DNA from: Meghimatium bilineatum
Taxonomy: Eukaryota > Mollusca > Gastropoda > Stylommatophora > Philomycidae
Direction of reading: 5' to 3'
Assembly: GCA_034231615.1 (NCBI GenBank)
Contig: CM067307.1
Coordinates: forward strand, 5,132,647-5,196,646
Length of the DNA: 64,000 bases
Shown here piece by piece: positions 36,601 through 48,515 of this stretch. The notes beneath the pieces are model-generated. The model was not told the origin of the DNA. It saw only the letters and a list, made by a program, of their open reading frames with translations, and did no database searches. A program made the translations under genes and the position numbers. The number at the start of each line of letters is the position of its first letter. Position 1 is the stretch's first letter.

Positions 36601-36780
36601 GTGGAATCCCATTATCATTATAACAACTTGGCCCGGACTGAAGAAATATGTACTTGTCAATAGAAATTAGCTATATACAGCACAAAGAACAAAAATAAAA
36701 TATAATTAAGGATTTTGAAAAGTATTATTAAATTGGGAAATTTGTTATAACAGGATGCACTATAGAGGGGTTCCATTGTT
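36601..36780. mobile_element. MITE, TA-flanked
   Basis: Left end tacagtggaatcccattatc and right end tatagaggggttccattgtt are inverted repeats. The interior shares aacaacttggcccgga and ttttgaaaagtatt with the copy at 40963. Confidence 0.75.
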
Positions 36781-36839
36781 TACTACTTACAACAACAAGG
36801 AACTTAAAAACAGAAAAAGGTTATTGCCCCTTGCCACAA

Positions 36840-36985
36840 GTAAAAATCTCAATTGAGTCCACAGTCACAAAAAGATTGCCTACCTCTGCTAAAATCTCAA
36901 TTGAGTCCACAGTCACAAAAAGATTGCCTACCTCTGCTAAAATCTCAATTGAGTCCACAGTCACAAAAAGGTTGCCTACCTCTGC
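36840..36985. repeat. 48-bp tandem repeat, 3 copies
   Basis: Unit aaaatctcaattgagtccac plus agtcacaaaaagattgccta plus cctctgct. A dispersed repeat D copy in reverse orientation follows at about 37040-37220. Confidence 0.92.
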
Positions 36986-37584
36986 TTTACAGGTAGTTGT
37001 GTATTCACCTTGTGATAATATCTTTTTGTGTGCGTGCTCGTTCTCACACTCCCACCTGATCTCTCTTGTAGCAGGATAATGGTCCTACTAGTTTTTAAGT
37101 CAGATCTAGTCTAGAGAATGGAAATGCGTTGTTTCTATTTGTGCCAATGGCCTAACTCATCCGGCTTCAGTCAGTGTTTCTACCACTTGCACCGAATGGT
37201 GGATGTCTTTAGCCATATCGCTAGTATAATAGTCCAGCTGTACAAGAAAACTGGTTCTTGTACTTACACACTGGTCACAAAGCCATAATATCCTTATCCT
37301 TTAATTTTAGTATGACCAGACAATCCTGTAAACCTGGGTTTTCCATGACATCATAATTTTTCCCCTTAAGCGTTTGCTTTCAAGGAATCAGTAAGAATTT
37401 TTGCATGTGATTTGAGTTAAAAACGTGAATACATCGTTCCACAACTTTTACAGCAGAGCTGCGTTATTTGCGTCTTTCAGTCCAGCACATCAGATTTCGG
37501 CATAACCACACAATAATTTCATCAATATTTGGCAGTGATCATTGATATACTACTTTTCATAATTTTCCTGTTCTGGAAATGTAG

Positions 37585-37764
37585 ATGCACGGCTGGAAAT
37601 ATGTAAAAGGACAGAGATTCAAGGATGCAGATGGCGTTATCACCAATGCGACAAGACAGCTGAAAGAGGTGTCAAAGAATGGGTTCCACGAATGTTTCCA
37701 GCATACATATTGGCAGAAGTGTGTAATTGCAAAAGGAAGCTTCTGTGAAGGAAATGTAGTGTAG
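37585..37764 (+). pseudogene. Mariner-type transposase C-terminus
   Basis: A 59-codon frame, too short to stand out by length, encodes GQRFKDADGVITNATRQLKE, then NGFHECFQHTYWQKCVIAKG and SFCEGN before a stop. The arrangement F..CF....W.KC....G.F.EG is that of the end of mariner-family transposases. The catalytic domain is absent upstream, so it is a remnant. Confidence 0.65.
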
Positions 37765-38040
37765 GTAATTCTAGTTACTTATTTCTATATAACCCACTAA
37801 TTCTGCAAACATTTTAAATCTTCCATGTAGATCCTTATAAACACCAAAGATTTTGATGAGGTTGTACTTGTGATACTAGATCCCAAAATGGGAACAAAGA
37901 TAGTGCACAATGTGATCTGCCATTTATGTCATAAGAGAGAGACTAGAAGGTTTTATAAAATAGGAGAGGAGGTTTATTAAATTTAATTTTTCATGCAATT
38001 TTATTGTAAAGAATAAATTCTAATTCTACCTATTTTTCAG

Positions 38041-38340
38041 TGCTAAATACCATGTTCTATTTATGAGAGCTAAATACCATGTTCTATTTTTCAGTGCTAA
38101 ATACCATGTTCTATTTATGAGAGCTAAATACCACGTTCTATTTTTCAGTGCTAAATACCATGTTCTATTTTTGAGAGCTAAATACCATGTTCTATTTTTC
38201 AGTGCTAAATACCATGTTCTATTTTTCAGTGCTAAATACCATGTTCTATTTTTCAGTGCTAAATATCATGTTCTATTTTTCAGTGCTAAATACCATGTTC
38301 TATTTTTCAGTGCTAAATATGATATTCTATTTTTCATTAT
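38041..38340. repeat. 27-bp minisatellite, 11 copies
   Basis: Unit tgctaaataccatgttctat plus ttttcag, with an alternate form atttatgagagc early in the array. Each unit has tctatttttcag, which looks like a 3' splice acceptor on the plus strand. The following 38341-40340 has no recognised gene; one short dispersed repeat D copy lies near 39890-40010. Confidence 0.93.
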
Positions 38341-40346
38341 AAATATTATGTTATAATTATCATGATAAATATCATGTACTATTTAATTGAGGAAAAGAGT
38401 GGAGTGAGCTGTTTTTTTTGCCCTCTCAACCCTGTCATCTATCTACATGCTTGTAAAAAGGGATTTGAAACTATTAAAATTAACACTTACACAAAAAATA
38501 ATGTTGAACATTGAGACAATGCACTGATAAATGATACATAATTTACACTAAACACAAAGATACTGAAATCAAAGCATCAGAATATCAGAGAAGATTTAAC
38601 AAACAGGCGTTGACAACAGTAACATAATTAAGTAGGTAATATGTAAAAATATAGTTGGTGAACTGTTAACAATAAATAAAAGCAGACCAACAATTAATAT
38701 GAAAGTATAAATTACGGGTGTTTCCCCCATTAACACCTGTACCACACGGATGTTATCCTATAGAAGGGTGTTAAATGTTCATATGAAAGTGTTTGATTTA
38801 AAACACTTTTGTATTTAACTAACCTCAAAGATCTAACAGAATGGCATTCTTTGACACATGCACCAGTCATATATATGCAAATTTATCAAGTAACAATCTG
38901 TCACAAATTAACAGTCAATTTCATTTTGCTTAACTTAACACCCCTCTAAAGTGTCATGTCCAAATAATACAAATGTTAACAGGGTAAGAACCAAAATGTG
39001 TATTAAAAAAAAATCATACATGAATGTATACTTTTATCAAGAAATAAAAAGTAAAGACAAAAAAACCAGACTAACAACATGAATAGATCTTAACCAAGAG
39101 TTTTCTAGACATTTTCTGTTTGATGCCTTTTGGATGAGATCTGTCCAGTGTTGTTTGCTTGTTTATGTTTGTACATTTTGCTTCTCAATAATGGTATTAT
39201 TACAGAAACGTGTAATATATTTTTGTGTGTGCAATTTATGCTTTCATATTAGTTGTTAGTTGGATCTGTGATAGAGTGGTTAGTGGATCTGCTTGACATA
39301 CACAATTTGGTCAAACTTGTTCATGGTTTTTAAAATATCAATCATTAACATTATACTGGCAATGTGATTGGATGAATTCAATCAATTAAGCCAGATATTT
39401 GCACATACTCAGGTAAAAAAGAATACAGACAACAGTATTTCACTATTCTCTAACCTTGGACATGTTCTCAGCCTTATTTCAATTGATTTCTACCCCAGTC
39501 AACTCTTATTGTCTTTATTCTCCATGCGATCCTAGAACTCCCCTATATTTTTTTTCTCTGTGGGTTCCATGTCACTGATTTTCTAGCTATACTTTTACTG
39601 ATTTTCTGAGTGTGTTCACAATTCATTTCTCCATGTTTACTCCTTAATCTGGGTATTCACCAGATCTTGCCATGTTCATCTACAAATCATTTTTTTCCCA
39701 GATATTGTTTTGCCACCTAATGTTTAGTACTCATCTTAAAGTAGTTAATTATAAATGTATATAGTTTATGCACTTGTGTTTATTGTCAATTTTCAAGTTT
39801 CCAAGCCATACAGCAATACTGTCTCCAAGCCATACAGCAATACTGTCTTTATTTTGTTATAAAGATTCTAAGCTTGACCTGTAGGTTTACTTCAGCAGTT
39901 GCTCAAACTACTGCTGGATCTATCTTGTAGCAGGACAATGCTAGCAGGATGTTGTAGTCCAGAGACTGATCATGCCAGCATTATATTTGAGCCAATGGCA
40001 TGGCATATCCAACTTTGGCAGCATATGTATGTTTATATTGGATGTATTGGTAACCCCTAATAACTTAAAAATAGTGTAGTTTCTAGTCTAGTTTAGTTTA
40101 GTTTCCTAGTTTAGTTTATTTTATGTTTATATTTACATTTAGCAAGGTACTCTTTATACAACATTTAAAAGTAATAATCTACGGGTTAATTTTAGTTGAA
40201 ATCCAAAATGCTCCTTCTGGACATTGACAGGCTTGTCATCAGAATGCCACAGAAGATTCCTGATCAGGTATTGGCTGTAGTTATTTTCAATTTCATTTTG
40301 TATTATTAATCTTATTATGGGTCTATTATTGTACTGTTATTGTTAT

Positions 40347-40640
40347 GAGGAGCGCAGTGGTCTAGTGATAGTGAGCTTGCTTACTGCCACCGGGTTACAT
40401 ACAGCATGCCAGGTTTGAAAGCACGACCAGACACAATAAAAAATATCCGGGTTGTGATTTCTCGCCTGACATGACCACCCCTCCAGTTGACCCAGCTGTA
40501 AATGGGTACCTAATGCATGAGTTAGGGGAGGTAAAGACAGCAAAGAAGGGAACAGGCCACCCCACCTAATAGTTGCTGCAGCTTAGATCATGAAGTGCTA
40601 TCTATTGCAGGTTTTCTGCTGAAATGCCTATATGTATTGG
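40347..40640 (+). mobile_element. tRNA-headed SINE, family A
   Basis: Head gaggagcgcagtggtctagt, then agtgagcttgcttactgcc. The body contains ctgtaaatgggtacctaatg, catgagttaggggaggtaaa and atagttgctgc. This copy is the least altered in the window. Confidence 0.8.
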
Positions 40641-40962
40641 ATGCTTTCCCAGTTAACACCTGTACGTACTATCTGAACCTTCCATTTTAGGACATACTCT
40701 GAGTTGATAAAATATTATTTATGTATATTTTCTCGTGTCCATTAGTCTGTTTGTTAATGATATTCCCTATATGAAATTAACTACCTTGAGTTCTGAGTAA
40801 GTACCTCTTAAAGTAATGTTAAGTTCTGAGTAAGTACCTCTTAAAGTAATGTTAAGTAACATGAAATGTTAAACTGACAGATTGTTGCCACACGAATTCA
40901 CATGTTCCTCATTGGTGCACATTGTGTTCAGATATCATTCTGTCAGATCAGTAATACAGTGG

Positions 40963-41125
40963 AGTCCCTCTATAATGCATCCTTTTATAACAATTTTCCC
41001 TATTTAACAACACTTTTCAAAATTCCCAATTGTTTTATTTTTACTAGTTATACCTTATATAGCAAATTTCTGTTATTACATACATGTCGGCCAGACTAAA
41101 TTGTTATAATGGGATTTGATTGTGT
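40963..41125. mobile_element. MITE, TA-flanked
   Basis: Ends tacagtggagtccctctata and ttgttataatgggatttgat are inverted relatives of those at 36601 and 14143. The interior has acttttcaaaattcccaat. Confidence 0.75.
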
Positions 41126-41393
41126 TAGTTGAAAATGGAAGTGTTTCATATTAACACTAAACACCCCTCTAAATAGTCACGTCCAAGTAGTACAGGTGTT
41201 AATGTGGAAACTAATGTGTATTGTCCTTTTTCTTCAGTTATTATTTTCATTATCTTATCACTCATGGGCACCCACAGGATTTTTTTATGAAGTGGGAGTC
41301 AGTCATGGTTGGAGACTTAGTCGATGTCATATCTTTTAAAAATCAATACTAGTTAGTCATTTAGTCATGTCAGGGAGAGTGGGGTATTATAAT

Positions 41394-41399
41394 TTTATT
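41394..41399 (-). terminator. Possible EVI5 polyadenylation signal
   Basis: AATAAA on the minus strand, 304 to 309 bases after the stop codon. It is one hexamer in AT-rich DNA and is offered only as the nearest candidate. Confidence 0.25.
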
Positions 41400-41702
41400 A
41401 ATGGCTCTTGGTACAGAATTTAGGAGTTACTTTGGGATCAAATACTGAATGATGCGTCTGCAACCTGACAGGTCACCTGACTTACCCTGACCTGTGCTGC
41501 AGGTACCCATGTTATTATTATTAGTTGTACTTTTGTGCAACACAAACTTTAGCTATGTATGTTGTTGTTTTGATCCCTGGGAGTTACGAGCTCTTATTCC
41601 CTATATGAAATGGGGTGGCTTCTCCATAAATATATTTCATCTAGAAGACACCAACTCTCAGCGGTGTGCAATGCTTTGAGAATAAGTCTCCTACTCAGAG
41701 GG

Positions 41703-42872
41703 TCACACTGTACTTTCTTTCAATACAAAATCTAAGTCATCGGTTTCCTCACAACCGCACATGAGGGAACCGGTACTGCATGATGGTTCATAGATTACCA
41801 CAACATCTGGAATCTTGTCGACTTTATCACCCTCCACATATTCTTCTTGAGAAACATGTTTATCTTTTTTATGAAGAAAATTTTCAGGATAACTGTTTCG
41901 GATATTTTTATTTTTAGCATTGTGTAGCACTGACGGTTGAGCAGGAAGTACACAAGATTTAGTGTCCAACTTATTTTCATGGCTGTTCTTGTGACCACTT
42001 CCACTGCTACTTGCATCCATGCTGCATAGTCTCTCTGAGCTGCTTCTGAAGTTTACATCTTTGATGCTACCATCATCAAAGATTCTGCTGATGACTCTAG
42101 CTTCCATGTTTGAATTTACCTCGACTACTTCCTCATATAATTCCCAACTTTCTGGGAAATGATTGTCAGGGTCTGATATGTCAACGTTGTACAGATTTTC
42201 TTCAAGGTCATAATTGCTGGCAGGTTTTTCCTTGAGGTTGCAAGCTTCAGAAATAACTTTTTGATTAACATTTCCAACTGCGGAAGTATTTTTTACTGTA
42301 TTGAGATTTGGTGATCTCAGCAGGAGATAACTCTTACCTGTTAAATCATTGTCATCAATGTTGAAACTTTGTGTAGAATCACAATCTGCTATCACATTAC
42401 TCTCCCCTGAGTATTTAGACAAATATGATGAATCCTTAGCATTATCAGACGATAGCCTGGTGGGTGTTGCATTTCTTCCACAAGCTGCGCTATCCCGTTC
42501 TACTTGACTAGACAGTTTTTCTTCAGCAGACTGTTTATGTACAAATTTGCCAGACTCCACCGAAGAGCTTATCTCATTCTTTCGGGAAGATGGCACAGAT
42601 GAAGAATCTGAAGAACCACTATTTATAGACCCCCTCAAGAAACTTCCAAAACGAGATCCTGACATTTCATCAATATCACGTACAGAGTTCCTTGAAGACG
42701 ACAGTGGACTCTTCCCTTCGATGATGTCTGAAAGTGTACGGTCGAGATTTTCAGAGTCTCTGATCTCTGCGTCAAGTTCTTCATCAGAATTGTTACCTAA
42801 GTAACTGTCTGTCATGAGACAACGACCTGGCCTCACAGTCTGCTTTGATAAAGATAATTGGAGCTGAAGCAC
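41703..42872 (-). CDS. EVI5: EVI5, last exon: acidic serine-rich tail
   Basis: Begins at the acceptor cttatcgcag with VLQLQLSLSK and runs 389 codons to TGA. It contains NNSDEELDAEIRDSENLD and several serine runs, and is predicted to be disordered. The vertebrate EVI5 tail is also acidic and serine-rich but shorter, so most of this exon is lineage-specific. The end ESTV has the form of a class I PDZ ligand (S/T-x-V); vertebrate EVI5, as I remember it, also ends in a threonine-containing -TTV. A single uninterrupted frame of this size argues for a working gene. Confidence 0.85.
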   Translation of the reverse strand: MLQLQLSLSKQTVRPGRCLMTDSYLGNNSDEELDAEIRDSENLDRTLSDIIEGKSPLSSSRNSVRDIDEMSGSRFGSFLRGSINSGSSDSSSVPSSRKNEISSSVESGKFVHKQSAEEKLSSQVERDSAACGRNATPTRLSSDNAKDSSYLSKYSGESNVIADCDSTQSFNIDDNDLTGKSYLLLRSPNLNTVKNTSAVGNVNQKVISEACNLKEKPASNYDLEENLYNVDISDPDNHFPESWELYEEVVEVNSNMEARVISRIFDDGSIKDVNFRSSSERLCSMDASSSGSGHKNSHENKLDTKSCVLPAQPSVLHNAKNKNIRNSYPENFLHKKDKHVSQEEYVEGDKVDKIPDVVVIYEPSCSTGSLMCGCEETDDLDFVLKESTV

Positions 42873-42894
42873 CTGCGATAAGTGTGAAAATAAG

Positions 42895-42985
42895 ATGTAA
42901 GGTGAAATATACAGGTGAAACTATAAGGTAAATTATACAGGTGAAACTATAAAGTATATTATACAGGTGAAATATACTGGTGTTA
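42895..42985. repeat. 30-bp tandem repeat beside the last-exon acceptor
   Basis: Three copies of aggtgaaactataaggtaaa plus ttatac start about 25 bases from the acceptor. A reverse copy of dispersed repeat D lies at 43150-43330. Confidence 0.8.
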
Positions 42986-43664
42986 AAATGGAGAATGTGG
43001 AAGAACTGACCAGATAGGGAATTTTTTCAGGCAGGTTGTGATTAGATTTATAATATTTACAAGTGTTTCTACATGAGCAAGGCACAGGAAACTAGGTAAT
43101 AAACATCAAATTAGTCTGCACTGAACAGTTGTTTTTCTTTTATCTGCATTCATTCTCAAAATCCTGCAGATCACCAGGACATAGTCTGGAAAATGGAGTG
43201 CATTGTGTCATGGCTTACAGTTTAGCTGCAATATATGTACGTTTTGACCTCACACATCAGACTTCTGTGTCAATTTGACCCTATATAAGATGGTATATCC
43301 AACTCACCCCAAACCCTGCATATTCATCTCTTACAAAATACTTGATAGGTAACAGTTTCACAATTCCTTGTTGGATATTGAACATGATTTCCTAAGCAAT
43401 TACCTAGAAAATCACTACAACCCCCTCCCCCCCTCCAAACTGGCTTAATAAACCACCTTATGTTATATAAGTTATGCTACCAACAACTTGTACAGATTAT
43501 CTGTGTTCAGAATATACTCAAGTTTCATTGTAACACTCTAACTAATCTTTCACATTTATATTTAATGAAGTATGATGCCTTAAACAGAATTTTGGGAAAA
43601 ATACAGAATCTAGGGACTTTAATACAGGTTGATCCTTCTGCAAGTTGACAGGTATGAAAATAAG

Positions 43665-44090
43665 TGCTATCTCCACATTGATGACTGGCTGTGATGCTAC
43701 TCCAGGTTGATGAATGGTTGTGATGCTATCTCCACATTGATGACTGGCTGTGATGCTATCTCCACATTGATGACTGGCTGTGATGCTATCTCCACATTGA
43801 TGACTGGCTGTGATGCTATCTCCACATTGATGACTGGCTGTGATGCTATCTCCACATTGATGACTGGCTGTGATGCTATCTCCACATTGATGACTGGCTG
43901 TGATGCTATCTCCACATTGATGACTGGCTGTGATGCTACTCCACATTGATGACTGGCTGTGATGCTATCTCCACATTGATGACTGGCTGTGATGCTATCT
44001 CCACATTGATGACTGGCTGTGATGCTATCTCCACATTGATGACTGGCTGTGATGTTATCTCCACATTGAAGACTGGCTGTGATGAATACT
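43665..44090. repeat. 30-bp minisatellite, about 14 copies
   Basis: Unit ctccacattgatgactggct plus gtgatgctat, with one copy short by a base near 43938. A further dispersed repeat D copy follows at 44120-44340. Confidence 0.95.
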
Positions 44091-44429
44091 CAAATTTATG
44101 TTTCTTCTCATGTCTAAATTCTGTTGTTTGTTCTCAAACTCCCGCTGGACTTCTCTAGCGGCATGATACTCATCCGATACAAAATTTTAGCGCTCGCTCT
44201 CAGACACCTGCTGAATTGCTCTCTCGTCACATGGATAATGAACTCGATTTCCAGCAGGATGTAGTCCAGAGAATGGACAAACATGGTGTCACTTATTTTT
44301 GTGTGTACCAATGGTCTGACACATCAGTCTTCGGCTCTGGTTGGCATCTTTACATTCAGTGTCTTACCAATTCCACAATTCGATAGCCATATCACTAGTA
44401 GGCCAGCTGTGCATCACAACCTGTTTAAC

Positions 44430-44600
44430 AGCACTGCACATTGATCCCCATTCACCAATCTGTTTAAAAGCACTGCTTGCATTGCACACTGATCCCCATT
44501 CTCAATCTGTTTAACAACACTGCTTGCACTGCACACTGATCCCCATTCACCAATCTGTTTAACAACACTGCTTGCACTGCACATTGATCCCCATTCATCT
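44430..44600. repeat. 50-bp tandem repeat, about 4 copies
   Basis: Unit cactgatccccattcaccaa plus tctgtttaacaacactgctt plus gcactgcaca. Confidence 0.85.
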
Positions 44601-44975
44601 TTTTGGTACTACCTTGGTTAATATCGTTTGATATTGATTGTGCAAGCTGTTGAAACTCGGTCTCTGGAGACTACATGCGTAGCACAGTTTGATAATTGGT
44701 CATGTAGGTAAGTAGCATTAGCTATGGTTGTAATAGTTGGTCATGCAAGCCTGGTTGTGAATTATAGATCTCATGGACTGCCCAAACACTAGATCCTACA
44801 TTCAACCGTCCCAGTTATATCTAAAGAAAGCTAAACATGACATTTCGCACCAGCAGATTGCATGAACTGACAGAAGGAAAGTCAAATTTACTTAGCCCAA
44901 CCTAGGGCTCTCTAGATTTTTTGCCTAGGTTTACTCCCCTGATGCCGCAATGCAAACAAGGGATACAGCGTATAA

Positions 44976-45028
<53 letters not shown>
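44976..45028. repeat. Trinucleotide tract (agt)n
   Basis: About 17 uninterrupted copies in an EVI5 intron. Confidence 0.98.
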
Positions 45029-45399
45029 TAGTTTACACATAAAAACCGTTCCCACTCCAAGATATCCACAATGCAGTAGAGTCTGTTTAAACCAGGCATA
45101 AGTTCGAGTTTAACAATTATTGGTGAACATTGAAGTTGTTAGGGAACAGACCCAGAAGAAGTGTACAAGATTATCAATCAATAGAGAACTGACACCATTA
45201 GACGCTGTATGGTCAGTGCAGGTATCATGTATGTCAGTGCAGGTATCATATATGGTCAGTGATTCTTCACTTGTGGCCCTTTGTCTGGACCAATTTTCTA
45301 CTGTTGCCACTTTGGAAGCTAAAAAAAAAGCTTGCCAACTTTCGTCAAGGCTTTTTATTATATATTTGACTAAATATCATCCAAATAGTCAACATTTTG

Positions 45400-45640
45400 T
45401 CATCCATCTAGACTCTAGACTGGTATGTGTCACCTCAACTTTTTGTCATCCCACTAGACTCTAGACTGGTATGTGTCCCCTCAACTTTTTGTCATCCATC
45501 TAGACTCTAGACTGGTATGTGTCCCCTCAACTTTTTGTCATCCATCTAGACTCTAGACTGGTATGTGTCCCCTCAACTTTTTGTTATCCCACTAGACTGG
45601 TATGTGTCACTTCACCTTTTTGTGGTCCATCGAGACTGGT
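45400..45640. repeat. 46-bp tandem repeat, about 5 copies
   Basis: Unit catccatctagactctagac plus tggtatgtgtcccctcaact plus ttttgt. The last copy has lost actctag. Confidence 0.9.
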
Positions 45641-45840
45641 CCGTGTGACAGCAAATTTTCCACTGTGTGGTTCCCCCAGCTAAATGATATGCTCCCAGGA
45701 GGGTGATATCCCAGGTTTAGAATCACTAATGTAGGGTGATCTATGGGTGTGATTGGTGTGTAGTGAAGATGATCTTCAACAAACTCAACTCAAATGATAA
45801 CCACATGATAATGATGTAGATGCATAAATTATTCATTACT

Positions 45841-46190
45841 ACAGGGTGTCTATAAAGTCTCTGTGCACTTACTTACATTGCTGGTGACACTACATCACAT
45901 GAATTTGGGCTATTTGGTGCAGATCTGTGTGACTTCAAGACTACAACATTTATGAGAGAAACGCTACTGTTTATGTCAATCATGTATTGGGTAAAGTGTC
46001 TTGTAGGAAAATAAAGTTATTGTTAAGTGAAAAAGAAGTTAACTTTGCAGTTAACAGTAATCTGCTGAGTCCGGATGTACACTGGACTATGGAGATACAC
46101 AACTTTCAATGATGCCATGTCATATTGAGCACACATATTTCATTTCAAATTCAGTGCACAGCAATTTTCTAGACAAATTATATAAGTTAA
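45841..46190. mobile_element. Mariner-like non-coding remnant
   Basis: The left end acagggtgtctataaagtct then ctgtgcac is like a mariner inverted terminal repeat. The right side has agtgcacagcaattttctag. No transposase was found within it. Confidence 0.5.
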
Positions 46191-46552
46191 ATGATGTGAA
46201 CAAGTAGCAAGACAGAATTCAGATTCTTGAACTGTGAATAGATACAATAAGTAAAAATCAATCAAGCAACTGCCCCACATACAAGCATAGACCAAAAAAA
46301 CGTTCTCTCCAGGATACCCTAGCCATGGGTTTTCTCTGTAGGTCTTTCCAATATTGGTGGAATATTATAGAAAACATTTCCTTATCTGTAAAATTGTTTG
46401 AGACCTTCTCTTGTCCTTTTATTCAGTGTATTCTACTCTTCTGTTGCAACTGGAGCCTGCACTTCTAGTTCAGGGTACACAGAATATGGCCACTGTTTTC
46501 TTTCCAGGCATGCCATAGAAGGCAACTCAGAATAGTTGGAGGATAAGCTGAC

Positions 46553-46650
46553 AGTCTGTCATCTGTGACAAACTGTCATCTGTGACAACCTGTCATCTGT
46601 GACAACCTGTCATCTGTGACAACCTGTCATCTGTGACAACCTGTCATCTG
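46553..46650. repeat. 17-bp tandem repeat, 6 copies
   Basis: Unit gtcatctgtgacaacct. Confidence 0.93.
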
Positions 46651-46929
46651 TGAAAATGTCATTGCATGCCTTGTCTCAATTTCTGACTGTTGTCTTCTGT
46701 CAAACTGTCCCCATAGATGATGGAGAATTGTAGGTCAGAGAACATTGCATTTTTGCCCTTCTGTGGCAGGCTTTCTAGGTAGCAGGGAATGTTAGGTATG
46801 TCATCACTGCAGATAGGTCAACAGATCTGACGGAAGAATATGAATAGTTGGCCATGACGAGAGACGCAAAGGACAAGTCTGAAACTGTTGTCATCATTGC
46901 CTGCGATGGATGACTATTATGTTATTATA

Positions 46930-47115
46930 TTAAGTAAAACAGTAGATGGGTAGGCAAGACAGTTGCTAGATAGATGGGTAGGCAAGACAGTTGCTAGATA
47001 GATGGGTAGGCAAGACAGTTGCTAGATAGATGGGTAGGCAAGACAGTTGCTAGATAGATGGGTAGGCAAGACAGTTTCTAGATAGATGGGTAGGCAAGAC
47101 AGTTGCTAGATAGAT
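46930..47115. repeat. 28-bp tandem repeat, about 6 copies
   Basis: Unit gatgggtaggcaagacagtt plus gctagata. Confidence 0.95.
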
Positions 47116-47171
47116 GTTAACTAATATGTAGGTAATAGAGAGGTCAATAAATAGACAGGTACATATGTCAA

Positions 47172-47450
47172 TCGAGGAGTGCTGTAGCTTAGTTGATAAG
47201 TGAGCTTGCTTACTACGAGAAATCATGTCCAAACAAAAGAAATTTGTCCAGGTCCTGATTTTTCACCTGACACAACAGCTCCTCCAGTCAACTCAGCTGT
47301 AAATGGGTACCTGACGCATGAGTTAGGCGACGTAAAGAGTAAGGAAGGGAACTGGCCACCTCACGTAATAGTTGCTCTGTCTTAGTACAAGAAGAGTTAT
47401 CTTCATCCTCGATGGCAGGTTGCTGCCAATGGACCTACCTTTACCTTTAT
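47172..47450 (+). mobile_element. tRNA-headed SINE, family A
   Basis: Head gaggagtgctgtagcttagt, body ctgtaaatgggtacctgacg and tgagttaggcgacgtaaaga, tail gatggcaggttgctgccaat. Confidence 0.78.
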
Positions 47451-48100
47451 GTCAATCAATAGACAGGTAGATAGGTCAATCAATAGAAAGGTAGATAGGT
47501 CAATCAATAGACATGTAGATAGGTCAATCAATAGAAAGGTAGATAGATCAATCAATAGACATGTAGATACGTCAAAATATATAGGTAGATAGGTCAATCA
47601 ATAGTCGGGTAGATAGGTCAATCAATAGATCTGTAGATAGGTAAATAAATAGATTTGTAGATAGGTCAATCAATAGATCTGTAGATAGGTAAATAAATAT
47701 ATTTGTAGATAGGGCAATCAATAGATCTGTAGATAGGTAAATAAATAGATTTGTAGATAGGTAAATAAATAGATTTGTAGATAGGTCAATAGATCTGTAG
47801 ATAGGTCAATCAATAGTCGGGTAGATAGGTCAATCAATAGTCAGGTAGATAGATCAATCAATAGATCTGTAGATAGGTAAATAAATATATTTGTAGATAG
47901 GTCAATCAATAGTCGGGTAGATAGATCAATCAATAGATCTGTAGATAGGTCAATCAATAGATCTGTAGATAGGTAAATAAATAGATTTGTAGATAGGTCA
48001 ATAGATCTGTAGATAGGTAAATAAACAGATATGTAGACAGGTCAATCAATGGACAGGTTGATAGATCAATCAATCAATAGACAGGAAGGTAGGTTTCTTA
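47450..48100. repeat. Variable 24-bp repeat (gtagataggtcaatcaatag)
   Basis: Units alternate between tcaatcaatag and aaataaatag forms, with acatg, atctg, atttg and tcggg linkers. More copies continue at 48280-48330, after the SINE. Confidence 0.9.
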
Positions 48101-48105
48101 TTGGG

Positions 48106-48275
48106 GGGGGGGGAAGCACATAGCGCAGTGGTTAGCACACTGGCTTCACATATGTCCTGGGTTCATTCCCCAGTTGACGCGGAAATGTTTTTCAGATCGC
48201 AACAGATCTTATTAGGTACCAGATTAATGCGTGGAGTAAAGACTGCAAGGGAGAGCCACTTTACTTTAGGTTTAT
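48106..48275 (+). mobile_element. tRNA(Ala)-like SINE, internally deleted
   Basis: Head cacatagcgcagtggttagc, B box gggttcattcccc, then gtggagtaaagactgcaag. It is about 100 bp shorter than the copy at 25935. A G run of ten lies just before it. Confidence 0.75.
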
Positions 48276-48401
48276 GAATAGAAAAGTCAATCAATAGACA
48301 TGTAGATAGATGAATCAATAGGTATACAGGTAAATGAAAAAAACAAGAAGATATATGACTCAATATAAAGATTGGTAAGATGATCAACTAAGTGACTCAA
48401 C

Positions 48402-48488
48402 CTCATCTTGCAGATCATGCAACTTGTTCTTGAGTTCTTGATTCTCTCCTTTGTCTTGTAGCTGGCCTGCAGCTAGCACTTCTTCTTT
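48402..48488 (-). CDS. EVI5: EVI5 coiled-coil exon, 29 codons
   Basis: KEEVLAAGQLQDKGENQELK then NKLHDLQDE, phase 0 at both ends. The acceptor is atccttcaacag. The donor GAG|GTTGAG is weaker than the others. In vertebrate EVI5 the same place has a KEE-beginning segment with repeated leucines. Confidence 0.85.
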
Positions 48489-48515
48489 CTGTTGAAGGAT
48501 ACAATTTAGATTGTG

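Noticed and set aside
40200..40271. Possible plus-strand exon ending GATCAG|GTATTG
   Set aside because: The short frame has no matching neighbour exon and lies beside a SINE.
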